DNA of 64,000 nt. Origin: Crystallibacter degradans. Lineage in GTDB: Bacteria > Actinomycetota > Actinomycetes > Actinomycetales > Micrococcaceae. The DNA lies in assembly GCF_012952295.1 (NCBI RefSeq), contig NZ_JABBCH010000002.1, positions 549,567-613,566 of the forward strand, read 5' to 3'. This document shows, piece after piece, positions 51,760-62,800 of the stretch (position 1 is its first letter; every line of letters starts with the position of its first letter). Below the pieces are notes generated by a model, which searched no databases, was not told where the DNA came from, and was given only the letters and a program-made list of their open reading frames with translations. The position numbers and the translations under genes were made by a program.

Positions 51760-52935
51760 ATGACCGGAACTGAGGGCAGCGGGCAGGAGGTGCAGCTGCC
51801 CGAGGCGGAGTATATTCTGCCGCTGCGCTGGTTTTCGGACGAGGGCCTCGACGAGCTGACCGGCTACCTTCGCATGCTCTCCGGCTGGATCCGCATCACC
51901 GTGGTGGACGGTTCCGCCCCCGATCTGTACGAGGTGCACGCTGCGGCGTGGGCCGGGCTGGCGAAGCACCGCAGGCCAGAATCCCGGCCGGGACGCAACG
52001 GCAAAGTCGCGGGTGTAATGACAGGGGTCCGGCACAGCAGCAAGGAGTACCTGGTGCTGGCCGACGACGACGTCCGCTACACCCTCCCCGCGCTCCGCCG
52101 GCTGGTGGAACTGCTGGCGGAGGCAGACGTTGTCCGGCCGCAAAACTACTTCCTGACCCTGCCCTGGCATGCCCGCTGGGACACCGCCCGCACGCTGCTC
52201 AACCGCGCTGTGGCCTCGGACTTCCCCGGCACGCTGGGGGTCCGCCGCAGCGCACTGGACGCTACGGATGGCTATGACGGGGACGTACTGTTCGAAAACC
52301 TGGAGTTGATCCGCACGGTCAAGGCCGCTGGCGGACGGGAACTTCGGGCGGACAATCTTTTTGTCGGCCGGATACCGGCCACGGCCGCACATTTCAGGGG
52401 CCAGCGGGTCCGCCAGGCCTACGACGACTTCGCCCAGCCAATCCGGCTGGCCGTGGAACTATCGCTGCTGCCGCTGACGATCTTCGCGGTCCGCCGGCCG
52501 TCCCGCTGGATTCCGTTGCTGGTTGCGGCCGTCACAATAGCGGAGGCCGGGCGACGGCGGAAAAACGGGCGCGCTGTCTTCCCGCCGACCTCGGCGCTGT
52601 GGGCACCGTGCTGGCTGCTCGAACGCGCCGTCTGCATCTGGCTGGCCGTGGGGCAGCGGCTCGGCGGTGGCGCGAAATACGCCGGCAACCGGATGCCCAC
52701 GGCCGGCACGCCCCGCTACCAGCTGCGGCGGAAGTACGCCGCCCAACGTTTGCAGCACGCCTCATCACCGCTCCCGCCACGGGACCAGGAAAGGAACATT
52801 CCATGCAGCCAGCCGAGCCGATCGAGTCAAACGAGCCAACCTGCAACGAAGCAGCCACCGATGAAAGTGTCGGAGCGTCAGGACGCCCTTGCAGCGCCGC
52901 ACAGCGAACTGCCGAGCCGGACAATGTCCTCGTAG
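51760..52935 (+). CDS. Family 2-like glycosyltransferase with C-terminal membrane region
   Basis: A 391-residue protein with a GT-A-type fold: EYILPLRWF at the N-terminus, WIRITVVDGSAPDLY (about 45-60), and the metal/nucleotide-binding DDD in VLADDDVRYTLPALRRL (about 100-116). The acceptor-side segment is GTLGVRRSALDATDGYDGDVLFENLE (in parts) near 160. Hydrophobic stretches follow near 235-255 and 285-310. The last ~44 residues run in a different frame across the start of the CDGSH gene and are Ser/Pro-rich, with no family character; the functional protein probably ends near residue 345. Donor and acceptor are unknown. It sits between the diiron oxidase and CDGSH genes. Confidence 0.75.
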   Translation: MTGTEGSGQEVQLPEAEYILPLRWFSDEGLDELTGYLRMLSGWIRITVVDGSAPDLYEVHAAAWAGLAKHRRPESRPGRNGKVAGVMTGVRHSSKEYLVLADDDVRYTLPALRRLVELLAEADVVRPQNYFLTLPWHARWDTARTLLNRAVASDFPGTLGVRRSALDATDGYDGDVLFENLELIRTVKAAGGRELRADNLFVGRIPATAAHFRGQRVRQAYDDFAQPIRLAVELSLLPLTIFAVRRPSRWIPLLVAAVTIAEAGRRRKNGRAVFPPTSALWAPCWLLERAVCIWLAVGQRLGGGAKYAGNRMPTAGTPRYQLRRKYAAQRLQHASSPLPPRDQERNIPCSQPSRSSQTSQPATKQPPMKVSERQDALAAPHSELPSRTMSS

Positions 52936-53138
52936 CCTGCCCGGACGGGCCCTTCCTGCTGCGCGGCGATGTCGAAATCGTGACGCCGGACGGTGAACCG
53001 GTACCGCGCCGCCGGAAGACCGTAGCGCTGTGCCGTTGCGGAGCGTCCTCGATCAAGCCGTACTGCGATGGCACGCATAAGTTGATCGGCTTCACCACCG
53101 CCGTCGGCACAGCGGAACGGTCTTCCTCGGAGACGTAA
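52803..53138 (+). CDS. CDGSH iron-sulfur domain protein
   Basis: A 111-residue small Fe-S protein. The canonical ligand motif CRCGASSIKPYCDGTH (C77, C79, C88, H92) binds a [2Fe-2S] cluster with three Cys and one His. An N-terminal 40-residue acidic segment precedes VACPDGPFLLRGDVEIVTPDG, typical of bacterial single-CDGSH proteins. It may transfer electrons or clusters, perhaps to the neighbouring diiron oxidase (inference). An AGGAAAGGAAC ribosome binding site precedes the ATG, giving good support for the start despite its position inside the glycosyltransferase frame. Confidence 0.9.
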   Translation: MQPAEPIESNEPTCNEAATDESVGASGRPCSAAQRTAEPDNVLVACPDGPFLLRGDVEIVTPDGEPVPRRRKTVALCRCGASSIKPYCDGTHKLIGFTTAVGTAERSSSET

Positions 53139-53158
53139 TTCGCGGTGGGGGCCAACCG

Positions 53159-53205
53159 CCTAATTTGCGTTGGCCACCAGCCACCTAATTTGCGTTGGCC
53201 ACCAG
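53159..53205. repeat. 22-bp tandem repeat at the 3' end of glgP
   Basis: CCTAATTTGCGTTGGCCACCAG occurs at 53159-53180 and again at 53184-53205 (unit 25 bp). The second copy encodes the last codons and stop of glgP; the first is a duplicate outside the gene. Confidence 0.9.
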
Positions 53206-55812
53206 GCCGAGCTCTGCTTTCGCCGCCATGGAGCCATGCAGCGGCAAGACCCGTACGGTGTAGCCAAAGGAACCGGAGCGGTCGATCACGACCTCCCCGC
53301 AGAACAGGAACCTGCCCTCGCCCAAGTCCTCTTTAAAGGAGAGCGGATCGAAGCCCGTCTGCTCCAGTTCATCTCCTTCACCAACCTGGCCGTGGGCTAC
53401 CTCAACGCAGACATCCGAAGGGTTGAGCTTGCCCAGGCGTACGTAGGCATTGACCCGCAGCGGGTCCCCGATCTGCGGATTGTCGGACACCCCGAGCGAA
53501 TCCACATGTTCCACCGACACGTCCGGCCATGCCGCGCGCACCCGCCTGATCCAGGCCGCAAAATCCCGGGCGACGGCGAAGTCCGCGGCGCGGGCGTCGC
53601 GGCCTGCGGCGCAGGCGGGCGTGTAGAGCTGGCGGACATAGTCCTCGACCATGCGCTCGGCCGAAACAGCGGGCCCCAGGTTGGCCAGGGTATGCCGGAT
53701 CATGGCAATCCACTGGTGCGGCAGCCGGTCGGAGGGTGCAACCGGCGCGGACGGCCCGGCGGCAGCGGCGCCCTCGGTAGCCTCCCCGTAGAAGCGCGGG
53801 GCCACGTGGTTCTCCAGCAGGTCGTACAGGGCGGCGGACTCGATGTCGTCGCGGTCCTCGGGGCTGACCACCGAATCCGTTCCGGACGTCGTGGAAGGAT
53901 TGGCCGTCGGAATCGCCCAGCCGTTGTCGCCGTCGTACATTTCATCCCACCAGCCATCCAGCACGGACAAGTTCAGCCCGCCGTTGATGGCAGCCTTCAT
54001 GCCCGACGTTCCGCAGGCCTCGAGTGGCCGCAGCGGGTTGTTCAGCCAGACGTCGCAGCCCGGGAAGAGCGTGCGCGCCATGGCGATGTCGTAGTTGGGC
54101 AGGAAGACAATCCGATGCCGAATTGCCGGGTCATCGGTAAAACGGACCAGGTCCTGGATCATCCGCTTGCCCTGCTCGTCGGCGGGGTGCGACTTGCCGG
54201 CGATGACCAGCTGGATGGGATGCTCCTTGTGCAGCAGCAGTGCCTTGAGCCGGGCCGGATCGCGCAGCATGAGCGTCAGCCGCTTGTACGTGGGCACGCG
54301 CCGGGCAAAGCCGATGGTCAGCACGTCCGGGTCCAGTACGTTTTTGGTCCAGGCCAGCTCGGCATCCGTGGCGCCGCGTTTCTTCCACGAGGAGCGCAGC
54401 CGCCGCCGGACGTCGTCGATCAGGGTGGAGCGCAGCTCCCGGCGCAGGTTCCAGATCTCCTCGTCATCGACGTCGTAGACCTTGTCCCACTGCCGGGCCA
54501 CTACGGACTCGGTGCCGAACTTGGCCTTGGCCAGCGCGGCAATCCGGGCGTCCACCCAGGTGGGCACGTGGACGCCGTTGGTGACCGAGGCGATGGGCAC
54601 CTCCTGCGTGTCGAACCCCGGGAAGAGTCCGGAGAACATGCCGCGGGAGACCACGCCGTGCAGCTTGGCCACGCCGTTGGCCCGCTGGGCCAGCCGCAGG
54701 CCCATGACGGCCATATTGAATTTGGTGGGATCCCCGCCGTCGTAATTTTCGGCGCCCAGGGCCAGGATCTTCTCGATGGGCACATTCGGAGCCAGGCCGG
54801 CGCGGAAGAAATGCTCCACCTGCAGCTTCTCGAAGCGGTCGATCCCGGCCGGGACGGGGGTATGCGTGGTGAAAACCGTGTTGGCGCGGCCCGCGGCCTG
54901 CGCCTCGTGCCAGTTCAGCCCGGTGTCCATCAGCTCGCGGATCCGTTCGACGCCGAGGAAGCCGGCATGGCCTTCGTTGGTGTGGAAAACTTCCGGCGCG
55001 GGTGTGCCCGTCAGCCGCTCGTAGATGCGCAGGGCCTTCACGCCGCCCATGCCCAGCAGCAACTCCTGCTGCAGCCGGTGGTCGCCGCCGCCGCCGTATA
55101 GCCGGTCCGTAATATGACGCGCGGACTCGTCATTGCCGGCCACGTTGGAATCGAGCAGCAGCAGCGGCACGCGCCCGACGTCGGCACGCCAGATGTGCGC
55201 CAGCAGGCGGCGCTCATTGGGCAGCGGCAGTTCCACCTGCGCCGGCGTCCCGTCCGGTTCGCGCAGGAGGGTCAGCGGCAGCCCGTCCGGATCCAGCACC
55301 GGGTACGTTTCCTGCTGCCAGCCGTCGCGGCTGAGCGACTGCTTGAAATAGCCGGCCGCGTAGAGCAGGCCGACACCGATCAGCGGCACGCCCAGGTCCG
55401 AGGCGGCCTTGAGATGGTCCCCGGCGAGAATGCCGAGCCCGCCCGAGTACTGGGGCAGGACCGAACTGATGCCGTATTCGGGGGAGAAGTACGCAATGGA
55501 CGACGGCGCGTCCTCGCCGAGGGTCTGGTACCAGCGGTCATCGCTCAGGTACCGGTCCAGGTCTGCGCTGAGCGCCTGGATCTGCTCCACCAGTGCGGCG
55601 TCGGCCGCCAGCGCCTGGAGCTGCTCGCGGTTGAACGAGCCCAGCAGCGCTACCGGGTCGTGGCTTTTGGCCCACAGCGCCGGGTCAAGGCGCTCGAACA
55701 ACTGCTGGGTGGGCTGGTGCCAGGACCAGCGCAAATTGCCTGCCAGCCGGCCCAGGGCGGCGATGCTTTCAGGGAGAACAGTGCGGACCGTAAATCTGCG
55801 GATTGCCTTCAC
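53185..55812 (-). CDS. glgP: Alpha-glucan (glycogen) phosphorylase
   Basis: An 875-residue PLP-dependent phosphorylase releasing glucose-1-P from glucans. It belongs to the non-classical bacterial clade: AYFSPEYGISSVLPQYSGGLGILAGDHLK (in parts: AYFSPEYGIS near 110, YSGGLGILAGDHLKAA near 125). The central catalytic portion has FHTNEGHAGFLGVERI (about 305) and GVHVPTW (about 425). The PLP-Lys motif is ACGTSGMKAAINGG (Lys about 605; compare ASGTGNMK in classical enzymes). The start is GTG preceded at 7 nt by TACCGT. It is divergent from glgE with a 133-nt promoter region. Its last codons are duplicated by a tandem repeat. Confidence 0.93.
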   Translation of the reverse strand: MKAIRRFTVRTVLPESIAALGRLAGNLRWSWHQPTQQLFERLDPALWAKSHDPVALLGSFNREQLQALAADAALVEQIQALSADLDRYLSDDRWYQTLGEDAPSSIAYFSPEYGISSVLPQYSGGLGILAGDHLKAASDLGVPLIGVGLLYAAGYFKQSLSRDGWQQETYPVLDPDGLPLTLLREPDGTPAQVELPLPNERRLLAHIWRADVGRVPLLLLDSNVAGNDESARHITDRLYGGGGDHRLQQELLLGMGGVKALRIYERLTGTPAPEVFHTNEGHAGFLGVERIRELMDTGLNWHEAQAAGRANTVFTTHTPVPAGIDRFEKLQVEHFFRAGLAPNVPIEKILALGAENYDGGDPTKFNMAVMGLRLAQRANGVAKLHGVVSRGMFSGLFPGFDTQEVPIASVTNGVHVPTWVDARIAALAKAKFGTESVVARQWDKVYDVDDEEIWNLRRELRSTLIDDVRRRLRSSWKKRGATDAELAWTKNVLDPDVLTIGFARRVPTYKRLTLMLRDPARLKALLLHKEHPIQLVIAGKSHPADEQGKRMIQDLVRFTDDPAIRHRIVFLPNYDIAMARTLFPGCDVWLNNPLRPLEACGTSGMKAAINGGLNLSVLDGWWDEMYDGDNGWAIPTANPSTTSGTDSVVSPEDRDDIESAALYDLLENHVAPRFYGEATEGAAAAGPSAPVAPSDRLPHQWIAMIRHTLANLGPAVSAERMVEDYVRQLYTPACAAGRDARAADFAVARDFAAWIRRVRAAWPDVSVEHVDSLGVSDNPQIGDPLRVNAYVRLGKLNPSDVCVEVAHGQVGEGDELEQTGFDPLSFKEDLGEGRFLFCGEVVIDRSGSFGYTVRVLPLHGSMAAKAELGLVANAN

Positions 55813-55819
55813 CCGGCCT

Positions 55820-55825
55820 ACGGTA
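55820..55825 (-). promoter_or_regulatory. -10 box (TACCGT) of glgP
   Basis: On the minus strand TACCGT, a 7-nt gap (AGGCCGG) and the GTG of glgP. Confidence 0.4.
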
Positions 55826-55858
55826 GCGCAGATGTAACCATATGTCGGTTTCAAATAC

Positions 55859-55867
55859 GTAAACGCT
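55859..55867. promoter_or_regulatory. GTAAACGCT element in the glgP-glgE divergent promoter
   Basis: This 9-mer (centred on the semi-palindromic AAACGCTT) lies between the glgP and glgE starts, and the same 9-mer overlaps the gpmA -10. LacI-family regulators use central-CG operators of this kind, but no regulator is nearby. Confidence 0.25.
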
Positions 55868-55932
55868 TGAGTAACGATCCGAATTTGTACCCAGTTCGTC
55901 CAGAGGCCTTAGCAAACCGGCACATTTGTCGC

Positions 55933-55938
55933 TAACGT
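55933..55938 (+). promoter_or_regulatory. -10 box (TAACGT) of the glgE operon
   Basis: TAACGT ends 7 nt before the GTG of glgE. Confidence 0.45.
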
Positions 55939-55945
55939 CTAGTCT

Positions 55946-58015
55946 GTGAGCACATTCACTGAGGAACCGCGTCCGGCACCGTCCAACTCACGCCTGCGCT
56001 TTGGCAGGATCCCCATCACCGGGGTCTCTCCGGTGGTGGATTGCGGGCGTTTCCCCGCCAAAACCGTACCCGGCGAGGACATCGAAGTCGCCGCCACGGT
56101 CTTCCGCGAGGGCCATGACCGCCTCGGCGTGACCGCCGTGCTTTACGATCCGGACGGCCACGCCGTGCAGCGGACCCACCTGCGTCCGCTCGGCGGCGGA
56201 ACCGACCGCTGGGCCGGAACCCTGCGGCCCACGTCGCCGGGAAACTGGACCTTCACCATTGAAGGCTGGGGCGACCTCTACGCCACCTGGCACCACAACG
56301 CCGAGGTGAAGATCGCCGCCGGCGTGGACGTGGACCTGATGCTGGCCGAAGGCATCCGCCTGTTCAACCAGGCCGCCGGACAGGACGGCCGCCCGGCCGA
56401 GAACGCCGAGGTCCTGCGCCGGGCTGCCGGCGCCATCGCGGATGAGGGCCGCTCCACCGAAGACCGTCTGGCCGCGGGAGGCTCGGAAGAGGTCCTTACG
56501 GCGGTGCGCACCCACCCCATCCGCAGCCTCGTCACCGAGTCGCAGCGGTACCCCATCCTGGTGGAACGGGACCTGGCCGGGCGCGGCGCCTGGTATGAGT
56601 TCTTCCCCCGCTCCGAGGGCGCGGTCTTCGATCCGGCCGCCGGCAAATGGACGTCAGGAAACTTTACGACGGCGGCAGAGCGGCTCCCAGCCGTCGCCGA
56701 CATGGGATTCGACGTCATTTACATGCCCCCGATCCACCCCATCGGCGTGACGAACCGCAAGGGCCCGAACAACACCCTTACTGCCGGGCCGGATGACCCG
56801 GGCTCGCCGTGGGCCATCGGCGCCGCCGAGGGCGGCCACGACGCCATCCATCCTGACCTGGGCACGTTCGAGGACTTCGACCGGTTCGTCCAGTCCGCCG
56901 CGGACGTGGGGCTCGAAGTCGCCCTGGATCTGGCGCTGCAGTGCTCGCCGGACCACCCCTGGGCCAAGGAGCACCCGGAGTGGTTCACTACCCGCGTGGA
57001 CGGCACCATCGCCTACGCGGAGAACCCGCCGAAGAAGTATCAGGACATCTACCCGCTGAACTTCGACAACGACCCCGAGGGTCTGTCGGAAGAAGTGCTG
57101 CGCATCGTCCGGCTGTGGGTCAGCCACGGAGTGAAGATCTTCCGAGTGGACAATCCGCACACCAAGCCGGTCTGGTTCTGGGAGTGGCTGATCGGCGAGG
57201 TCAACGCCACGGACCCGGATGTGGTCTTCCTGGCCGAGGCATTCACGGTGCCGGCGATGATGCATGCGCTGGGCCGCGCGGGGTTCCAGCAGTCCTACAG
57301 CTACTTCACCTGGCGTAACCGGAAGACCGAGATCGAGGAGTACCTGACCCAGATCAGCCATGAAACCGCAGCGTTCTTCCGGCCGAACTTCTTCGTCAAC
57401 ACTCCTGACATCCTGACCGAGTTCCTCCAGTACGGCGGCCCGGCGGCGTTCAAGATCCGCGCGGTGCTGGCCGCAACGGGAAGCCCGCTCTGGGGCGTCT
57501 ATGCCGGCTATGAACTCTACGAACATGTCGCCCGGCCCGGCGCCGAGGAATACATCGACAATGAAAAGTACGAGTACAAAGCGCGGGACTTTGCCGGCGC
57601 GGAAGCGGAAGGCCGCTCGCTGGCCCCGTACCTGACGCGCCTTAACCACATCCGGCGCGCCCACCCGGCGCTTCTGGACCTGCAGAACCTGACCGTCCAC
57701 CGGAGCACGGATGACGCCACAGTGGTCTTTTCCAAGCACAAGGAAAACCTGCCGGCCGCGGACGGCAGCGAGGGCACCGGGAAAGACACGATCATCGTCG
57801 TCGTGAATGTGGACCCGCACAGCGTCCGCGAATGCACCGTCAGCCTGGACCTCGCCGCACTCGGCCTGGACCCGGCGGACCTGAACGAGGACGGCACCTT
57901 CTGGGTGGACGATCTGATCAGCGGGGAAAGCTGGCGGTGGGGCGAGCACAACTACGTGCGGCTGGACGCGCATTTCGAGCCCGCCCACATCCTGCATGTC
58001 CGTAGGAGCAGCTAG
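55946..58015 (+). CDS. glgE: Alpha-1,4-glucan:maltose-1-phosphate maltosyltransferase GlgE
   Basis: A 689-residue GH13_3 enzyme extending alpha-1,4-glucans with maltose units from maltose-1-phosphate. The N-terminal domain (about 20-200) has the [24 protein letters not shown] start and Ig-like strands. The catalytic barrel includes the MPPIHPIG segment, the nucleophile Asp in [18 protein letters not shown] (Asp about 400) and the acid/base Glu in [11 protein letters not shown] (about 429). Also present is [15 protein letters not shown], typical of GlgE. GTG start; the treS start overlaps its stop. This is the committed polymerising step of the GlgE pathway. Confidence 0.95.
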   Translation: MSTFTEEPRPAPSNSRLRFGRIPITGVSPVVDCGRFPAKTVPGEDIEVAATVFREGHDRLGVTAVLYDPDGHAVQRTHLRPLGGGTDRWAGTLRPTSPGNWTFTIEGWGDLYATWHHNAEVKIAAGVDVDLMLAEGIRLFNQAAGQDGRPAENAEVLRRAAGAIADEGRSTEDRLAAGGSEEVLTAVRTHPIRSLVTESQRYPILVERDLAGRGAWYEFFPRSEGAVFDPAAGKWTSGNFTTAAERLPAVADMGFDVIYMPPIHPIGVTNRKGPNNTLTAGPDDPGSPWAIGAAEGGHDAIHPDLGTFEDFDRFVQSAADVGLEVALDLALQCSPDHPWAKEHPEWFTTRVDGTIAYAENPPKKYQDIYPLNFDNDPEGLSEEVLRIVRLWVSHGVKIFRVDNPHTKPVWFWEWLIGEVNATDPDVVFLAEAFTVPAMMHALGRAGFQQSYSYFTWRNRKTEIEEYLTQISHETAAFFRPNFFVNTPDILTEFLQYGGPAAFKIRAVLAATGSPLWGVYAGYELYEHVARPGAEEYIDNEKYEYKARDFAGAEAEGRSLAPYLTRLNHIRRAHPALLDLQNLTVHRSTDDATVVFSKHKENLPAADGSEGTGKDTIIVVVNVDPHSVRECTVSLDLAALGLDPADLNEDGTFWVDDLISGESWRWGEHNYVRLDAHFEPAHILHVRRSS

Positions 58016-59811
58016 TGGCCAGTCCCTTCCAACTCCATGCGCCGGGGCTGGCGCATGACCCCCACTGGTATCGCAAGGCCGTCTTTTACGAGGTCTTGGT
58101 CCGCGGTTTCGCAGATGCCAATGGGGACGGGTCGGGGGACTTCTCGGGACTGATCGACAAACTGGACTACCTGCAGTGGCTGGGGATCGACTGCCTGTGG
58201 GTGCCGCCGTTCTTCAAATCCCCACTGCGCGACGGCGGCTACGACATCGCCGACTATTACGATGTGCTGGACGAGTTCGGTACCATCACCGACTTCAAAC
58301 GGCTGGTGGCCGAGGCCCATGCCCGCGGCGTCCGGGTGATCATCGATCTGCCGTTGAACCATACCTCGGACCAGCATCAGTGGTTCGAGGCGTCGCGACG
58401 GGAACCGGACGGGCCGTACGGAGACTTCTATGTCTGGAGCGACACGGACGAGAAGTACCAGGACGCGCGCATCATCTTCGTCGATACCGAGGAATCCAAC
58501 TGGGCGTTCGACCCGATCCGGCGGCAGTTCTTCTGGCACCGGTTCTTCAGCCACCAACCGGACCTGAACTACGAGAACCCCAAGGTCATCGAGGCCGTTT
58601 TCGACGTCGTCAGGTTTTGGCTGGACCAGGGGATCGACGGTTTCCGCGCGGACGCCATTCCCTACCTCTTCGAAGAGGACGGGACCAACTGCGAAAACCT
58701 GCCGGCCACACACAAGTTCCTGCAGGACCTGCGCGCCCTGGTGGACTCGGAGTACCCCGGCCGGGTCATCATCGCCGAGGCCAACCAGATGCCGCATGAA
58801 GTCGTGGAGTACTTCGGCGAAAAGACCGACGACGGCGGTTTAGTGCCGGAATGCCACATGTGCTTCCACTTCCCGATCATGCCGCGGCTGTTCTACGCGC
58901 TGCGCGACCAGAAGGCCGCACCCATCATCCAGACCATGGAAGAGACACCGGACATTCCCGCCGGCGCACAATGGGGCACGTTCCTGCGCAACCATGACGA
59001 GCTGACGTTGGAAATGGTCACCACTGAAGAACGCGAGGCCATGCTCGGCTGGTACGCGCCGGACTCCCGGATGCGGGCCAACATCGGTATCCGGCGCCGG
59101 CTGGCCCCGCTGCTGGATAACTCCCGTGCCGAACTCGAGCTGATCCACGCGCTGCTGTTGTCGCTGCCGGGCAGCCCGTTCCTGTACTACGGGGACGAGA
59201 TCGGCATGGGCGACAACATCTGGCTCGAAGACCGCGATTCCTCCCGCACACCGATGCAGTGGAACCCGGACCGCAATGCCGGATTCTCGACGGCGGACCC
59301 GGGCAAGCTTTATCTGCCGGTGGTGCAGTCCCTGGTCTACAACTACAACTACGTCAATGTCGAGGCGCAACTGGCCCACAGCAGCTCACTGCTGCACTGG
59401 GTGCGCCAAATGCTCGCGGTACGCAAAGCCCATCCTGCCTTCGGGCTCGGCGGCTACCGCAATGTGCCCACAGAAGCCGAATCCGTCCTGGCGTTCATCC
59501 GCGAAATCCCGCCGGGCAACCGCGAAGGGGCGGAACCGGAGGCGCTGCTGTGCATTTTTAATCTGTCCCAACACCCGGTGGCCGCGCCCCTGCGGATGCC
59601 GGAATTTGCGGGGCGGGGTCTGCGCGACTTGTTCGGCGGACTCCCGTTTCCCGCCCTTGACGACGCCGGTCAGCTGACCCTGACGCTCGGCAGCCACGAT
59701 TTCTTCTGGCTGCGGGTGCGTTCGGCCCGGTCCAATCCGGCGTCGCCTTTGACCGAAGCCCTTCCCGTGCTCACTTCGGTGAACACCCGTTCTGAGGTGG
59801 AGAGCCCATGA
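58015..59811 (+). CDS. treS: Trehalose synthase (maltose alpha-D-glucosyltransferase)
   Basis: A 598-residue GH13_16 isomerase interconverting trehalose and maltose. The N-terminal [25 protein letters not shown] (in parts) and [17 protein letters not shown] are diagnostic. The catalytic nucleophile is the Asp in [11 protein letters not shown] (about 209), the acid/base the Glu in IIAEANQMP (about 254), and the third Asp is in [11 protein letters not shown] (about 326). It lacks the C-terminal maltokinase domain found in TreS-Mak fusions; the kinase is instead fused to GlgB in the next gene. It overlaps glgE by 1 nt and the next gene by 4 nt. Confidence 0.95.
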   Translation: MASPFQLHAPGLAHDPHWYRKAVFYEVLVRGFADANGDGSGDFSGLIDKLDYLQWLGIDCLWVPPFFKSPLRDGGYDIADYYDVLDEFGTITDFKRLVAEAHARGVRVIIDLPLNHTSDQHQWFEASRREPDGPYGDFYVWSDTDEKYQDARIIFVDTEESNWAFDPIRRQFFWHRFFSHQPDLNYENPKVIEAVFDVVRFWLDQGIDGFRADAIPYLFEEDGTNCENLPATHKFLQDLRALVDSEYPGRVIIAEANQMPHEVVEYFGEKTDDGGLVPECHMCFHFPIMPRLFYALRDQKAAPIIQTMEETPDIPAGAQWGTFLRNHDELTLEMVTTEEREAMLGWYAPDSRMRANIGIRRRLAPLLDNSRAELELIHALLLSLPGSPFLYYGDEIGMGDNIWLEDRDSSRTPMQWNPDRNAGFSTADPGKLYLPVVQSLVYNYNYVNVEAQLAHSSSLLHWVRQMLAVRKAHPAFGLGGYRNVPTEAESVLAFIREIPPGNREGAEPEALLCIFNLSQHPVAAPLRMPEFAGRGLRDLFGGLPFPALDDAGQLTLTLGSHDFFWLRVRSARSNPASPLTEALPVLTSVNTRSEVESP

Positions 59812-62800
59812 CAAACACCGTTACCAATGCTTCGCAGTCCTTGCCCGAACTGCTTCACGACTGGTTGCCGCAGCAGCGGTGGTTCCCGGCCAAGGGCAAA
59901 GAAACGGTGCTGCACCGGCTCGGCGGCATCCGGCTGCAGGACCCGGCAGACGTCGTCGCGTTGGAGGTCCATATTGTTGCGGTCCACACCGACCAGGACG
60001 TCTTTATCGTCAACGTGCCGGTCAGCTTCCGGCCCGAACCACTCGAGGGCGGCGAAGCGGCGCTGATCGGGCAGACCGGATCCGAACCGCGGCAAGGCAC
60101 GGAAAACTGCTGGCTGTATGACGGCACCCACGACCCGGTATTCGTTGCCGCGTGGCTGGAACTGATGCGGCGCGAATCCGTGACCGCGGATGGCCGCACC
60201 CGGGGACACGCCGGCGCAGGCTTCGGCGACTGGCCGGAGTTCGACGCTCCGCTGAAGGCCTCCGTGCTCGCCGGCGAGCAGTCCAACACCTCAGTGGTCG
60301 TGGAAACAGACAAAGCATCCCTCATCGTGAAGTTCTTCCGCGTCCTCGAGGCCGGAGCCAATCCCGATGTCGAAATCGGGGCGATGTTGAGCGAGCTTGG
60401 CGCCAGCGAAGTTCCCGCCACCTACGGCTGGGTGACCGGAGGCTGGCACACGCCGGGCCAGCACACGGATTCGAATGCGGACAAGCTGTGGGACTCCGGG
60501 CATCTGAGCGTGTTGCGCGAGTACATCGCGAACAGCAAGGACGCCTGGCGCACCGCCTCGGCGGCGGCCTTGGACGACGCCGATTTCACCAAGGAAGCCG
60601 GCGAGCTCGGCCAGGTTACCGGCCGGATCCACCACCAGCTGCGGAAGAGCTTCGGCGCACATCAGGCTACGGAAGAGGAAGCTTCGGCACTGGCAGGCGA
60701 ACTGCGCGAGCGGATCCGCTGGGGTTGGGCGCAGGCAGGATCCGCCGTCGGCCCCCTGGACCAGACGGTGGATGGGCTGCTGCGCCGGCTGGAAAACCTC
60801 GAGGAACGCCCCGAGCTCCAGCGGATCCACGGCGACTATCACCTCGGCCAGGTCCTTCATTCGGCCGAACGCGGTTGGGTAGTGCTGGACTTTGAAGGCG
60901 AACCGCTGCGTCCCATGGGCAGCCGCGGTACCGATGATGTCGCGCTGCGCGACGTCGTAGGCATGCTCCGGTCCTTCGACTACGCGGGCGGCGTCGCGGT
61001 CACCACCGCCGAGGGCAATGAATCGGGACAGGTGGAAGCCGCCGCAGACCGCTGGACAGCCGCGGCCGCCGACGCCTTCATCGCTGGTTACGAACGGGAG
61101 ACCGGGGTCCGCATCGACACGACGTCCCCGCTGTTCCTGGGCTTGTGGCTGGACAAGGCGCTCTACGAAGTTGTGTATGAACAGCGCAACCGCCCGCGCT
61201 GGGTCGGCGTGCCGGTCAAGGCAGTCCGCCACGCGCTGGAACAGCTGCAGGCCGCCAATTCTTCGACCGCCAACTCTTCTACAGCGAGCGACGGCGATAC
61301 GACCGCAAGCGGTTCCGCGGCAGAACGGGCCTCCTCCTCGGAGACGGCACAGGCGGTCGGACCCGCAGCGGCGACGCTTGCCGAAGGCCGGGCCGAAACG
61401 TCGGCGACCTCCGCCACCAGCGCCGGCAATCCGGTGCCGGTCGACCAGAGCACGCTGTCCGCCGTCGCGCATGGCAGTTACTTCCAGCCGCACGCCGTCC
61501 TCGGTGCCCATCTGGATGACCACGGCCATGTTACGGTCCGCTCCCTGCAGCCGCTGGCGGACTCCGTCACCGTCATCACCGCGGCAACACGCGTGTCCAT
61601 GCAGCATGAGCAGGAAGGGGTCTGGGTTGCCACCCTGCCTGCCGAGCGTGCGGGCCATGTGCCGGACTACCGCCTCGAGGTGGTGTACGACGGCGGTGCT
61701 CCCCTCCTGGTGGACGATCCGTACCACTACCTGCCGACGCTGGGCGAAATCGACCTGCACCTGATCGGCGAGGGCCGGCACGAAACGCTGTGGACGGCGC
61801 TGGGCTCGCATGTCCGCCACTACAATTCCACGCTGGGCGATGTCACCGGCACCAGCTTTGCGGTATGGGCGCCGAATGCCCAAGCTGTGCGGGTCAAGGG
61901 TGACTTTAATGGCTGGAACGCCGTCCGCCATGCCATGCGGTCCATGGGCGGGTCCGGCGTTTGGGAAATTTTCATCCCGGGTGTCGCATCGGGCTCGATC
62001 TACAAGTACGAGCTGCTGGGCCGCGACGGGCACTGGCATGAGAAAGCGGACCCGATGGCCCGCTGGACCGAGGTGCCGCCGCTGACCGGCTCACGTGTCG
62101 TGGATACGCGGTACAACTTTTCGGACGGCGAGTGGCTGGCCCGGCGTGCCGCTCGCGATCCGCACAACTCGCCGATGAGCGTGTACGAAGTGCACCTGGG
62201 TTCCTGGCGGGTCGGTCTGGACTACCGCCAGCTGGCAGAACAGCTGGTCGACTACGTCACCTGGCAGGGCTTTACGCATGTCGAGTTGATGCCCGTGGCC
62301 GAGCACCCCTTCGGCGGGTCCTGGGGCTACCAGGTCACTTCCTACTACGCGCCGACATCGCGCTTCGGCCATCCGGATGACTTCAAATACCTGGTGGACA
62401 AGCTGCACCAGGCCGGCATCGGCATCATCCTGGACTGGGTGCCGGCGCACTTCCCCAAGGACGAGTGGGCCTTGGCGCGGTTCGACGGCCAGCCGCTCTA
62501 CGAACACGAAGATCCCCGGTTGGGCGAGCACCCCGACTGGGGCACGCTCATCTTCGACTTTGGCCGCCGCGAGGTACGCAACTTCCTGGTAGCCAATGCG
62601 CTCTACTGGTTTGAGGAGTTCCACATCGACGGGCTGCGCGTTGATGCTGTCGCCTCCATGCTCTACCGCGACTATTCGCGTGAAGAAGGCCAGTGGTACC
62701 CCAACATCCATGGCGGCCGCGAAAACCTCGAAGCCATTTCCTTCCTGCAGGAAGTCAACGCCACGGCATACAAGCGGGTGCCTGGCATTGTCACCATCGC

